The notes under the pieces are model-generated. The model was not told the origin of the DNA, did no database searches, and worked only from the letters and a program-made list of their open reading frames with translations. The position numbers and the translations under genes are program-made. From an uncultured beta proteobacterium (lineage in GTDB: Bacteria > Pseudomonadota > Gammaproteobacteria > Burkholderiales > Burkholderiaceae_C): a stretch of 22,609 nt of DNA. Positions 6,790-14,115 of the stretch are shown one piece after another (positions within the stretch are counted from its first letter, which is position 1; the number at the start of each line of letters is the position of its first letter). The stretch covers positions 1-22,609 of the forward strand of contig CAILKA010000321.1 of assembly GCA_903834645.1 (NCBI GenBank), given 5' to 3'.

Positions 6790-8574
6790 ATGCGCTCTCG
6801 ACAAGCAAAATTACTATTGGTGACCGCAGGTTTTGTTCTGCTTTCTGCCTGTGGCGGGGGTGAAAACGGGAGTGCGGATGGCGATCTTTCTGGCAACGTC
6901 ATTGACGGCTACGTCGGCGGAGCAATTATCTGCATTGACAGCAACGCCAACGGTAAGTGTGATGGCAATGAGCCGCAGACTGTGACAGACGCATCGGGCG
7001 CCTACAAACTCAACACCAAGGGGCTGAGCACCGCAGGCCTCAATATTGTTGCTGACATTCCAGATACGGCGAAAGATTCGGATGACGACGGCAAAACGCT
7101 AGCGCAGGCAGGCAAATCGGCTTACACCATGGTGAGCTCTGTTGACCAGGCAGCGTTCATTACGCCATTTACGACCTTGGTGACAAGTAAAGTCCAAAGC
7201 GAAAAACTGAGCTTCACCGAGGCCAAGCGCCAAGTCATGGTTTCGCTGGGATTGCCCGTTGAAACCAATATTCAAGAGGACTATCTCAAGGCGGGCAATG
7301 GTGTCGTATCTTCGATTGCCCGGCAAATTGCCCGCCAGCTTCAAATTGCGCAATCCGCACAGGCAAGCAATTCCGACGACCGGCTCAAGGCCATTAATGA
7401 CTTTTTCAATACCAAGCGCAATGGTTTTGGAACGGTCGTGAGCAGCGGTACTGCGCTTAGTAAAGTCGCCGCAACTATCAGCTCTGTGGCCGACAGCAGC
7501 CTTTTGTTTTACAAAATACCGAGCGCCAAATCCGGCGACTTGATTACCGCGTCGGCAATGGTATTCACACCAAAGGGTGTCTCGCCGCCAGCGAGAGGCT
7601 GGCCCATGGTGGTCTTTGCCCACGGCACCAGCGGTGTAAGCAGCAAATGCGCGCCGAGCACCATTATGCAAGCGGGTGGTGGCTATGTCTATGAAGCTCT
7701 GGTAGAGGTTCTCATCAAAATTGGATTTGTGGTCGTTGCACCGGATTACGAAGGGCGTGGCCCTGATATCGCGGACAGTCACCCCTATTTGCATTTGTCC
7801 AGTGCGGGATATTCCATGGCCTTGGCCGCCGTTGCCGCGAAAACCGCGTTGGGAACCAAGCTCGCGGGGACCTGGGCGATGATGGGACACTCCCAAGGCG
7901 GACACGCTGCTTTGGCGGGCGCCCAATATTCCGGTTTAGCTTCCCAAATCGACAGTGCTTTGCGCTACAAAGGTGCTGTCGCCATCGCGCCTGCATCCAA
8001 TCTGTCGTTGGCATTGAGTTCTATGCTGGACGTGATTTCGAAGACGACTGATCCGAGTCAGTTTTCAATGGCCTATGCGGCGCTAGAGACCCTGAATCTC
8101 TATTCTTCCTATATTACCAAGGGGTCGGACGCCACCATCGAACCCTTGCCGGTGGACACCGTGTTTGGCCAGCGCCTCAAGGATTTACACAAAGCATCCG
8201 CTGGCGAGTGCGGAGCCACATACCAAACAGCCATCAGAAAGGATGTCGCTGCGTATTCCCTTACCCCGCAAGCCACGCCGGCGAAATATCCCGGTGTAAT
8301 TGCCGATGAATTTAATAAGCCCTACGTGCAACGGATGCTTGGCGCACTTGAGCCTGGGACCGTATATTTGCCTGGAAACACGCTTATTGTTCAAGGCGAA
8401 GCAGACACAATCGTCTTGCCCGCGACGACGGCAAAATTAACGCAGTTAATGAAAACCAATAATAGTGAAGTGACGCTCAAAACCTACGTCGGGGCTGGCC
8501 ACACAACGGTGTTTACCGTGCCACAGGCGCAGGCTGACATGATCGCACACCTAGTAACTATTTTTACGCGTTAA
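6790..8574 (+). CDS. Lipoprotein alpha/beta hydrolase (secretory-lipase-like), atypical base composition
   Basis: This 594-residue exported lipoprotein has lipobox LSAC with C21. Residues 36-80 form a small domain (GNVIDGYVGGA) with an EF-hand-like loop at 50-61 (DSNANGKCDGNE). The catalytic half is an alpha/beta hydrolase: oxyanion motif HGTSG at 278-282, nucleophile S368 in GHSQGG, acid D539 (QGEADTIV) and base H571 (GAGHTTVF), as in the secretory lipase (LIP) group. The substrate is unknown; a lipid or polyester ester is plausible. I chose the ATG at 6790 over those at 6727 and 6778 because GGAG sits 6 bases before it and the signal peptide begins there. A sample line (7201-7260) is 55% GC and the gene uses many A/T-ending codons, unlike every neighbour, which points to recent transfer. 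Confidence 0.88.
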   Translation: MRSRQAKLLLVTAGFVLLSACGGGENGSADGDLSGNVIDGYVGGAIICIDSNANGKCDGNEPQTVTDASGAYKLNTKGLSTAGLNIVADIPDTAKDSDDDGKTLAQAGKSAYTMVSSVDQAAFITPFTTLVTSKVQSEKLSFTEAKRQVMVSLGLPVETNIQEDYLKAGNGVVSSIARQIARQLQIAQSAQASNSDDRLKAINDFFNTKRNGFGTVVSSGTALSKVAATISSVADSSLLFYKIPSAKSGDLITASAMVFTPKGVSPPARGWPMVVFAHGTSGVSSKCAPSTIMQAGGGYVYEALVEVLIKIGFVVVAPDYEGRGPDIADSHPYLHLSSAGYSMALAAVAAKTALGTKLAGTWAMMGHSQGGHAALAGAQYSGLASQIDSALRYKGAVAIAPASNLSLALSSMLDVISKTTDPSQFSMAYAALETLNLYSSYITKGSDATIEPLPVDTVFGQRLKDLHKASAGECGATYQTAIRKDVAAYSLTPQATPAKYPGVIADEFNKPYVQRMLGALEPGTVYLPGNTLIVQGEADTIVLPATTAKLTQLMKTNNSEVTLKTYVGAGHTTVFTVPQAQADMIAHLVTIFTR

Positions 8575-8870
8575 TGGTGGGGGCAAACTGGCGAAGGCCT
8601 AGCAGGCCGTTGAAATACCAATCGACGCCCCCGCCCGCGAACATGGCCCCTCGTCGTTTCGTGTGGAAGCCAACAATCCAAAATCGTTGGTCGTCGTCGA
8701 ACAGGAGCGTCGTCGATGGGCAGGACTGCGCAGCCGCTTCAGGCCAGGATGGCTTCACAGGAGCCCGAGGGTGCTGGTTTGTTGAAGTTGCACCCGCCCT
8801 GGCACGGTTGTCGGCCCCGGTCAGACCAACGCCCTCCACCCATGCTGGTGTGCCGCCTTCGGAAAGCCAT
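8575..8870. other. Intergenic stretch with no recognisable gene
   Basis: No family is recognised on either strand. The first ~150 bases read on the minus strand give a protein-like tail (WIVGFHTKRRG, DWYFNGLLGL) ending at a stop inside the 3' end of the hydrolase gene. This might be a fragment of an eroded gene, but I cannot name it. An 8596-8608 palindrome-like GGCCTAGCAGGCC lies just after the hydrolase stop. Confidence 0.3.
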
Positions 8871-8895
8871 GCGTGGCAAGTCCGCCACGCGGGCA

Positions 8896-8925
8896 TTGAC
8901 AGGGCTGGCGCCGCACGCGCACAGT
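8896..8925 (+). promoter_or_regulatory. Possible sigma-70 promoter before a small ORF and rsgA
   Basis: A perfect -35 TTGACA (8896-8901) is followed 18 bases later by CACAGT (8920-8925), which matches the -10 consensus at three of six positions. A 6-bp inverted repeat, CGTGGC/GCCACG (8872-8889), lies just upstream and could be an operator. It would read into the small ORF at 8987 and on toward rsgA. The call is tentative because the -10 is weak. Confidence 0.3.
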
Positions 8926-8986
8926 GACCGAACCTTGCGCGATCGCACGCCCCGTGCACCCGCGCATCCATCCACAGGAGGCCCGC

Positions 8987-9058
8987 ATGAACACGTTCGC
9001 CACGCCGCATGCCCGCCGCCTGTTGGTCGCGACTGCCGGGTCGCCCTTGCGCCGCTGA
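8987..9058 (+). CDS. Possible 23-residue small ORF upstream of rsgA
   Basis: An ATG with a strong, well-spaced ribosome binding site (AGGAG at 8976-8980, 6 bases before the start) opens a 23-codon frame, basic and Ala/Arg-rich, that ends at TGA 9056-9058. A perfect 8-bp hairpin follows 12 bases after the stop and a TTGACA box lies 85 bases before it. The peptide could be a leader peptide or a real small protein. I know no homologue, and in GC-rich DNA such frames also arise by chance, so only the ribosome binding site and flanking signals support it. Confidence 0.35.
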   Translation: MNTFATPHARRLLVATAGSPLRR

Positions 9059-9070
9059 TCGCCCGCCTGG

Positions 9071-9090
9071 CGTGACCCGCCCGGGTCACG
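9071..9090 (+). terminator. Perfect hairpin after the small ORF
   Basis: CGTGACCC (9071-9078) pairs perfectly with GGGTCACG (9083-9090) around a GCCC loop. No T-run follows, so it is not a classical intrinsic terminator. It could act as an attenuator-like element between the small ORF and rsgA or as a protein-binding palindrome. Confidence 0.35.
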
Positions 9091-9203
9091 ACCGACAGCG
9101 CCCGACTTATCCCTACGCCGCCGGCTCGCGCCGCGCGCCGGGCCTTGCCCGCCGCCTGGCGTGGCCGTCATCCGGCCCCTTGCGGCCCGCGCTGCTGCGC
9201 ATG

Positions 9204-9262
9204 CGCCGCGGGCCCGGCTGCGTGCCTGCAAGGCTCGGCCGGCCCGGAATCTGGATCTGCCT
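9204..9262 (+). repeat. Dispersed repeat, copy A (upstream of rsgA)
   Basis: This 59-base element matches 15050-15108 at 51 of 59 positions without gaps. The core GTGCCTGCAAGGCT is identical in both, and both copies end shortly before an ATGAT. Copy A lies directly before the rsgA start codon. A 19-base stretch (CGCCGCCGGCTCGCGCCGC) that abuts copy B also occurs about 70 bases upstream of copy A. It may be a genome-wide intergenic repeat. Confidence 0.6.
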
Positions 9263-9268
9263 CCCGAC

Positions 9269-10336
9269 ATGATCGACACCGACCTTTCCGAGACTTTCGA
9301 CCGCCTGCATCGCTGGGGGCTGAAGCCCTCACAGATGCAGGCTGCTGCGGCCGCGTTGACCACCGAACCCGGCGGCCGGCTGATGCGCGTGACGCAGGTA
9401 CAGCGTGCGAGCCTGCTCGCGCACGACGGCTGGCACGAGCGCCCTGGCCGGCTGCACCCGACGCTGCGCCAGGCACTCGAAGCCGCGGGCGACGCCATCG
9501 CCTGCGGCGACTGGGTACTGACGCGCGATGACGGCCGCGGCACCTTGTGGGCCTTCGAGCGTCTGCCACCCCTGTCGCAGCTGGCACGCCGCCTGCACGA
9601 CGGCCGCGACAAGGTCACCCGCGTGGTCATCGTCAGCAACGTCGACACCGCGTTTCTGGTGATGGGCCTGGACGGCGACTTCAACCCGCGCCGGCTCGAG
9701 CGTTTCGTTGCGCTGGCCCGGCTGGCAGGCGTGGAGCCGGTGCTCGTCTTGACCAAGGCGGACCTGTGCACCCAGGCTGCCGAGCGGCTGGGCGAGGTGG
9801 CCGAGCTCGTGGGCCCGGTGGTCGCCGTGAAGGCTCTGGACGCCCGGTCACCGGCGGCCGCCGAGGTGCTGGCGCCCTGGCTGCAGGCCGGCCGGACGCT
9901 GGCACTGGTGGGCAGCAGCGGTGCGGGCAAGAGCACGCTCACCAACACGCTTGCGGGCCACGACGTGGCCGACACCGGTGACCAGCGCAAGGGCGACGGC
10001 CGAGGCCGCCACACCACGACCGCACGCACCCTGCATGGCACGCCCGAGGGCGCCTGCCTGATCGACACTCCGGGCCTGCGAACGCTGCGGCTCGACGGCG
10101 ATGCGCCGGCGCTGGAGGCGGCCTTCGACGACATCGCCACGCTGGCGGCCGGTTGTCACTTCCGCGACTGCCGCCACGCAGGCGAGCCGGGTTGCGCCGT
10201 GCTCGGAGCCGTATCGCCGGCCCGGCTGAAGAACTTTCACAAGCTGCAGCGCGAGGCTCGCCGCGACCAGGCCATGGCGCTCGAACGCCGGGCTGAGCGG
10301 GGCGAGATGCCCCGGTCTCGGCCTAGGGAGAGATAG
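9269..10336 (+). CDS. rsgA: Ribosome small-subunit-dependent GTPase A (RsgA)
   Basis: This 355-residue circularly permuted GTPase checks and releases factors late in 30S subunit maturation. The order of motifs is diagnostic: OB-fold-like N-terminus, then G4 TKAD (162-165), G1 GSSGAGKS (215-222), the switch region with RHTTT, and G3 DTPG (266-269). The C-terminal zinc knuckle has the usual Cys/Cys/His/Cys ligands C296, C301, H303 and C309. I start at the ATG at 9269; the frame is open back to 9161, but that part coincides with the repeat and looks like non-protein sequence. No good ribosome binding site precedes the ATG. The last codons and the TAG stop lie inside the tandem hairpin described separately. 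Confidence 0.95.
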   Translation: MIDTDLSETFDRLHRWGLKPSQMQAAAAALTTEPGGRLMRVTQVQRASLLAHDGWHERPGRLHPTLRQALEAAGDAIACGDWVLTRDDGRGTLWAFERLPPLSQLARRLHDGRDKVTRVVIVSNVDTAFLVMGLDGDFNPRRLERFVALARLAGVEPVLVLTKADLCTQAAERLGEVAELVGPVVAVKALDARSPAAAEVLAPWLQAGRTLALVGSSGAGKSTLTNTLAGHDVADTGDQRKGDGRGRHTTTARTLHGTPEGACLIDTPGLRTLRLDGDAPALEAAFDDIATLAAGCHFRDCRHAGEPGCAVLGAVSPARLKNFHKLQREARRDQAMALERRAERGEMPRSRPRER

Positions 10337-10372
10337 GCCGTCGGCCTAGGGAGCGATAGGCCGACCTCTCCC
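10319..10372 (+). repeat. Tandem hairpin repeat overlapping the rsgA stop codon
   Basis: Two 22-base units, 10319-10340 and 10342-10363, differ at one base. Each is a perfect 7-bp hairpin, CGGCCTA against TAGGCCG, with an 8-base loop (GGGAGAGA in the first, GGGAGCGA in the second). The rsgA stop TAG (10334-10336) is the start of the 3' arm of unit 1. The following CTCTCCC (10366-10372) is exactly complementary to GGGAGAG of loop 1, so an alternative pairing or pseudoknot is possible. It could end the rsgA transcript or protect it, although no T-tract follows. Confidence 0.65.
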
Positions 10373-10454
10373 CCGAAAAGCCCAGTGTGCGCGTGCCGAG
10401 CCTGCACGCCCGTGCGCGCGGCGTCCCCTGCCAGAATCCCGGCCTGCGCCCTCC

Positions 10455-12380
10455 ATGAACACGGTCACTCCGCCCCGCGTGCTGTCCGTCATCCCGCCGA
10501 TGACGCAGCTGAACACGCCCTACCCCTCCACGGCCTACCTCACCGGCTTTCTGCGCTCGCGCGGGGTGCAGGCGCAGCAGGTGGACCTGGCACTGGGCCT
10601 GGTGCTGGAGTTGCTGAGCCCGACGGGCCTGCGGCAGATCCACGCCGAGGTTCAGGCGTTGCCGCCGGATGCGCGCTCGGCCCGTGTGCAGGCCTTCGAC
10701 GCGCAGTTCGAGCGCTACGCGGCCACCCTCACGCCCACCCTGGCCTTCCTGCAGGGGCGCGACGCCACGCTGGCGCACCGCATCGCCAGCCGCCAGTTCC
10801 TGCCCGAGGGCCCGCGCTTTGCCGCGCTCGAGGCCTACGTCGACCCGGACGACCCCGAAGGGGGCGACCCGCTGGCCTGGGCCTTCGGCGCGCTGGGCCA
10901 GCAAGACCGTGCGCGCCACCTGGCCACGCTCTACCTGAACGACCTGGCCGACGTGGTGCGCGACGCCGTGGACGAGCGCTTCGAGTTCGTGCGCTATGCC
11001 GAGGCCCTGGCCATGAGCCAGCCCAGCTTCGACCCGCTGGCGCAGGCGCTGGCCTCGCCCCTGAACCTGGTGGACCGCACGCTGGCGCGGCTGACCCGCC
11101 AGGCGCTGGTGCAGCACGAGCCCACGGTGGTGCTGCTGTCGGTGCCGTTTCCCGGTGCGGTGTACGGTGCGCTGCGCATCGCGCAGACCATCAAGGCCGA
11201 ACGTCCCGACATCCGCATCGGCCTGGGCGGCGGCTATGTCAACACCGAGTTGCGCGAGCTGGCGGAGCCGCGGCTGTTCGACTTCGTCGACGCGGTTACG
11301 CTGGATGCGGGCGAGCGCCCGCTGCTGGCGTTGCTGGAGCACTGGCATGGCACGCGCTCGCGCAGCCGCCTCGTGCGCACGTTCTTGCGTGACGAGGACG
11401 GCGTGGTGCGCCACCTCAACTTCGGCGAGGCCGACATCCCCTTCGAGGAAGTGGGCACGCCCACCTGGGACGGTCTGCCGCTGGAGCGCTACCTGTCGCT
11501 GCTGGACATGCTCAACCCCATGCACCGGCTGTGGTCCGACGGGCGCTGGAACAAGCTGACCGTGGCCCACGGCTGCTACTGGAAGAAGTGCAGCTTCTGC
11601 GACGTGAGCCTGGACTACATCTCGCGCTTCGACGCCGCCTCCGCACAGACCCTGGCCGACCGCATCGAGACCATCGTGGCCGAGACCGGGCAGACCGGCT
11701 TTCACTTCGTCGATGAAGCCGCGCCGCCGAAGTCGCTCAAGGCCCTGGCCCGTGAGCTGCAACGCCGCCAGCTTGCCATCAGCTGGTGGGGCAACGTGCG
11801 CTTCGAGAAGACCTTCACCCCCGAGCTGTGCCAGGAGCTGGCCGACAGCGGCTGCATCGCCATCTCGGGCGGGCTGGAGGTGGCCTCCGACCGGCTGCTG
11901 CGGCTGATGCAGAAGGGCGTATCCGTCGAACAGGTGGCGCGTGTGACCAAGGCCTTCTCGGATGCCGGCATCCTCGTGCATGCGTACCTGATGTACGGCT
12001 TTCCCACGCAGACCGTGCAGGACACCGTGGACGCCCTGGAGTACGTGCGCCAGATGTTCGACAACGGCTGCATCCAGTCGGGCTTCTTCCACCGATTCGC
12101 CTGCACCGTGCACTCCCCCGTGGGCCAGCGTCCGCAGGACTACGGCGTGACGCTGCAGCCCCTGCCGCCGGGCGCCTTTGCCAGGAACGACATCGGCTTC
12201 ATCGACCCCACCGGCACCGACCACGACACCCTGGGCGTGGCCCTGAAGAAGGCCCTTTACAACTACATGCACGGCATCGGGCTGGAAGAAGACGTACGCA
12301 GTTGGTTCGACACCCGGGTGCCCCGCACCACGGTGCACCGGCACCGCATCGCCAGGGCGCTGGAGACGCCAGCCCGTTAG
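10455..12380 (+). CDS. B12-domain-type radical SAM protein with CX4CX2C motif
   Basis: This is a 641-residue protein. The N-terminal half looks like a cobalamin-binding-type Rossmann domain: RVLSVIPPMTQ at the start, a VVLLSVPFPGAVYGALR strand-helix, and GLGGGYVNTE at about 256-264. The radical SAM domain follows, with cluster cysteines C374, C379 and C382 in GCYWKKCSFCD, then FHFVDEA, ISGGLEVASDRLL and the LMYGFPTQT strand. The cysteine spacing is CX4CX2C instead of the usual CX3CX2C. I see no DxHxxG motif in the N-terminal domain, so base-off, His-on B12 binding is not supported. The substrate and reaction are unknown. A serine hydrolase gene follows 62 bases later on the same strand. No clear ribosome binding site precedes the ATG. 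Confidence 0.88.
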   Translation: MNTVTPPRVLSVIPPMTQLNTPYPSTAYLTGFLRSRGVQAQQVDLALGLVLELLSPTGLRQIHAEVQALPPDARSARVQAFDAQFERYAATLTPTLAFLQGRDATLAHRIASRQFLPEGPRFAALEAYVDPDDPEGGDPLAWAFGALGQQDRARHLATLYLNDLADVVRDAVDERFEFVRYAEALAMSQPSFDPLAQALASPLNLVDRTLARLTRQALVQHEPTVVLLSVPFPGAVYGALRIAQTIKAERPDIRIGLGGGYVNTELRELAEPRLFDFVDAVTLDAGERPLLALLEHWHGTRSRSRLVRTFLRDEDGVVRHLNFGEADIPFEEVGTPTWDGLPLERYLSLLDMLNPMHRLWSDGRWNKLTVAHGCYWKKCSFCDVSLDYISRFDAASAQTLADRIETIVAETGQTGFHFVDEAAPPKSLKALARELQRRQLAISWWGNVRFEKTFTPELCQELADSGCIAISGGLEVASDRLLRLMQKGVSVEQVARVTKAFSDAGILVHAYLMYGFPTQTVQDTVDALEYVRQMFDNGCIQSGFFHRFACTVHSPVGQRPQDYGVTLQPLPPGAFARNDIGFIDPTGTDHDTLGVALKKALYNYMHGIGLEEDVRSWFDTRVPRTTVHRHRIARALETPAR

Positions 12381-12442
12381 GGCCCTGCGAGGCCGGCTCC
12401 GGCCCCGCCATGGCATCCCGATCCACACCCCAGGAACTCTCC

Positions 12443-13516
12443 ATGCCTGCACCCGCCTGTGCCGCCCTGCTTGACGCGATCGACTTCGCCTGCGCCCACG
12501 AGACACCCTGGACGCGCGACCCGCAGGCCGAGCCGCAGCGCTTCGGCATCCACCACGACGACCCCCCACCTTGGAACCGGCTGCTGGGCCCGGTGCATCC
12601 GCGCGGGCCGGTCGGGGGCGTGGTGTGGCAGCGCGGGCGTGAGCTCGCCGCCTGGGGCGAGCCCGCCCGTGCCGACCAGACCTTCAGCGTGGCCAAGACC
12701 TATCTGGCGCTGCTGGCCGGCGTGGCCCACGGGCAGGGTCTGCTGCCAGACGTGGACGCACCGGTGGCCACGCAGCTGCCGGGCATCGGCTTCGACAGCC
12801 CGCACAACGCCGCCATCACCTGGCGCCACCTGCTGGAGCAGACGAGCGAGTGGGAGGGCAGCTGCTTGGGCCTGCCCGATCAGGTGGACCGCTGGCGCAA
12901 GGTGGGGCAGGACCCGCGCCCGGCCGCCGGCCCGAAGGGCGGGGCCCGGCCGCTGCAGGCGCCGGGCAGCCACTGGGAGTACAACGACGTGCGCATCAAC
13001 CAGCTGTCGCTGGCGCTGCTGCACCTGTTCCGCCGGCCGCTGGAGGCGGTGTTCCGCGCCTCGATCCTGCAGCCCCTGGGCGCGCAGGACCCCTTCCGCT
13101 GGGAGGCCTACGACGGCGCATGCGTGACGCTGGACGGCCAGCGCCTGCCCAGCGTGCCCGGCGGCACGCACTGGGGCGGGGGCGTATCCATCAGCGCGCG
13201 CGACCAGGCGCGCGTGGGCCAGCTGCTGCTGGAAGGCGGCCGCCACGCCGGGCGCGACCTGCTGCCCCCCGGCTGGGTCACGCGCATGGCCACCCCGTGC
13301 GTGCAGGCGCCCTTCTACGGCTGGCTCGTCTGGCTGAACCGGGACGGCCGGGCCTTTCCCGGTGCTTCCGCGCAGGCGCTGTTCATGCAGGGCGCGGGCG
13401 GCCATCTCGTGTGGGTGGACCCGGAGCTGCAAGCCGTGGTCGTCACCCGCTGGCTCGATCCGGCGCACACCCCGGGCTTCGTGGCGCGGGTTGCCCGGGC
13501 CTTGCAGGCCGCATGA
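12443..13516 (+). CDS. Beta-lactamase-family serine hydrolase
   Basis: This 357-residue enzyme has the penicillin-binding/class C beta-lactamase fold. The nucleophile motif SxxK is S82-x-x-K85 (TFSVAKTYLALL), and Y180 in HWEYNDVRIN takes the place of the YxN tyrosine, though the residue two further on is Asp, not Asn. The third box is GAGGHLVW instead of KTG, as often seen in esterases and amidases of this superfamily. True beta-lactamase activity is therefore unlikely. No signal peptide is apparent, so it is probably cytoplasmic. I chose the ATG at 12443 because AGGA lies at a normal distance before it; an in-frame ATG at 12410 lacks such a site. Its substrate may be linked to the radical SAM protein before it (inference from order only). 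Confidence 0.85.
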   Translation: MPAPACAALLDAIDFACAHETPWTRDPQAEPQRFGIHHDDPPPWNRLLGPVHPRGPVGGVVWQRGRELAAWGEPARADQTFSVAKTYLALLAGVAHGQGLLPDVDAPVATQLPGIGFDSPHNAAITWRHLLEQTSEWEGSCLGLPDQVDRWRKVGQDPRPAAGPKGGARPLQAPGSHWEYNDVRINQLSLALLHLFRRPLEAVFRASILQPLGAQDPFRWEAYDGACVTLDGQRLPSVPGGTHWGGGVSISARDQARVGQLLLEGGRHAGRDLLPPGWVTRMATPCVQAPFYGWLVWLNRDGRAFPGASAQALFMQGAGGHLVWVDPELQAVVVTRWLDPAHTPGFVARVARALQAA

Positions 13517-13581
13517 GCCCGGCGACTCGGCTGACGGGCCGGCACGAACGCAGGCCAGCCCCGACCGCGACGCCGGATTGA

Positions 13582-14115
13582 TCAAGTGACGCGAGCGGTC
13601 GTGCCTGCGCGCCGCACCCCCGTCTCCAACCCCGTGAGCCACAGCCGAACATCGAATTCGAGCTGGTGGTAGTCCGGCTCCATGTGCATGCACAGGGCGT
13701 AGAACGCCTTGTCGTGCCCGCGCTCCTTCAGGTGCGCCAGTTCGTGAACGGCGATCATCCTCAGGAAGGCGGCGGGCGCCTCGCGAAAGAGGCTGGCGAT
13801 ACGGATCTCGCGCTTGGTCTTGAGATTGCCGCCCTGCTGGCGCGACACCGTCGTGTGCGTGCCCAGTGCCTGGTGTGTCAAGTGCAGCCGGCTGTCGTAG
13901 ACCACCTTGGCCAGCGGGCCGGCGTTGCGCATGTGGCGGCTCTTGAGCGCGCTCACGTAGTCGTACAGCGCGCCATCGCTGACGACATCGTGACGCTCGG
14001 GGTAGCGCCGCTCCAGGCTGTCGGCCAGCCGCCCCTGGGCGATCAGCACCCGCACCTGCGCGCGCAGATCGGGCGGGTAGGCCGCCAGGTACTGCTCGGT
14101 GGGGTCGTCGCTCAT
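13582..14115 (-). CDS. YgjP-like metal-dependent hydrolase (DUF45/M48-like)
   Basis: This 177-residue protein has a zinc-peptidase motif H124-E-L-A-H128 with a further histidine H134 (HELAHLKERGHDKAFY), exactly the YgjP-like pattern. The conserved beta-strand region before it (LKTKREIRIASLF) also fits. The family is predicted to be a minigluzincin-type metallopeptidase acting in the cytoplasm; substrates are not established. It has no signal peptide. The start ATG overlaps the stop of the VF530 gene as ATGA, so the two are translated from one mRNA. The reading frame stays open upstream but would overrun VF530. It converges on the serine hydrolase gene, with 65 bases between the two stops. Confidence 0.88.
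   Translation of the reverse strand: MSDDPTEQYLAAYPPDLRAQVRVLIAQGRLADSLERRYPERHDVVSDGALYDYVSALKSRHMRNAGPLAKVVYDSRLHLTHQALGTHTTVSRQQGGNLKTKREIRIASLFREAPAAFLRMIAVHELAHLKERGHDKAFYALCMHMEPDYHQLEFDVRLWLTGLETGVRRAGTTARVT

Noticed and set aside
8596..8620. Possible integron attC-like site after the low-GC gene
   Set aside because: GGCCTAGCAGGCC followed by GTTGAAA does not fit the GTTRRRY core, and no paired R/L boxes or integrase were found.
9161..9268. N-terminal extension of RsgA from a GTG at 9161
   Set aside because: The extra 36 residues are encoded largely by the dispersed repeat, are Arg/Ala-rich and do not look like an RsgA N-terminus.
8821..10140. A 439-codon Ser/Arg-rich minus-strand frame over rsgA
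   Set aside because: RsgA on the plus strand has all GTPase motifs in order; the antisense composition is that of a shadow frame.
10323..12569. A 748-codon open frame on the minus strand opposite the radical SAM gene
   Set aside because: It is antisense to a gene with clear family motifs, is Gln/His/Arg/Gly/Val-rich without any domain, and is expected from third-position GC bias.
12443..13516. Annotation as a beta-lactamase resistance gene
   Set aside because: There is no KTG box and no export signal; only the fold-level SxxK motif and a tyrosine are present, so an esterase/amidase-type hydrolase is the safer call.
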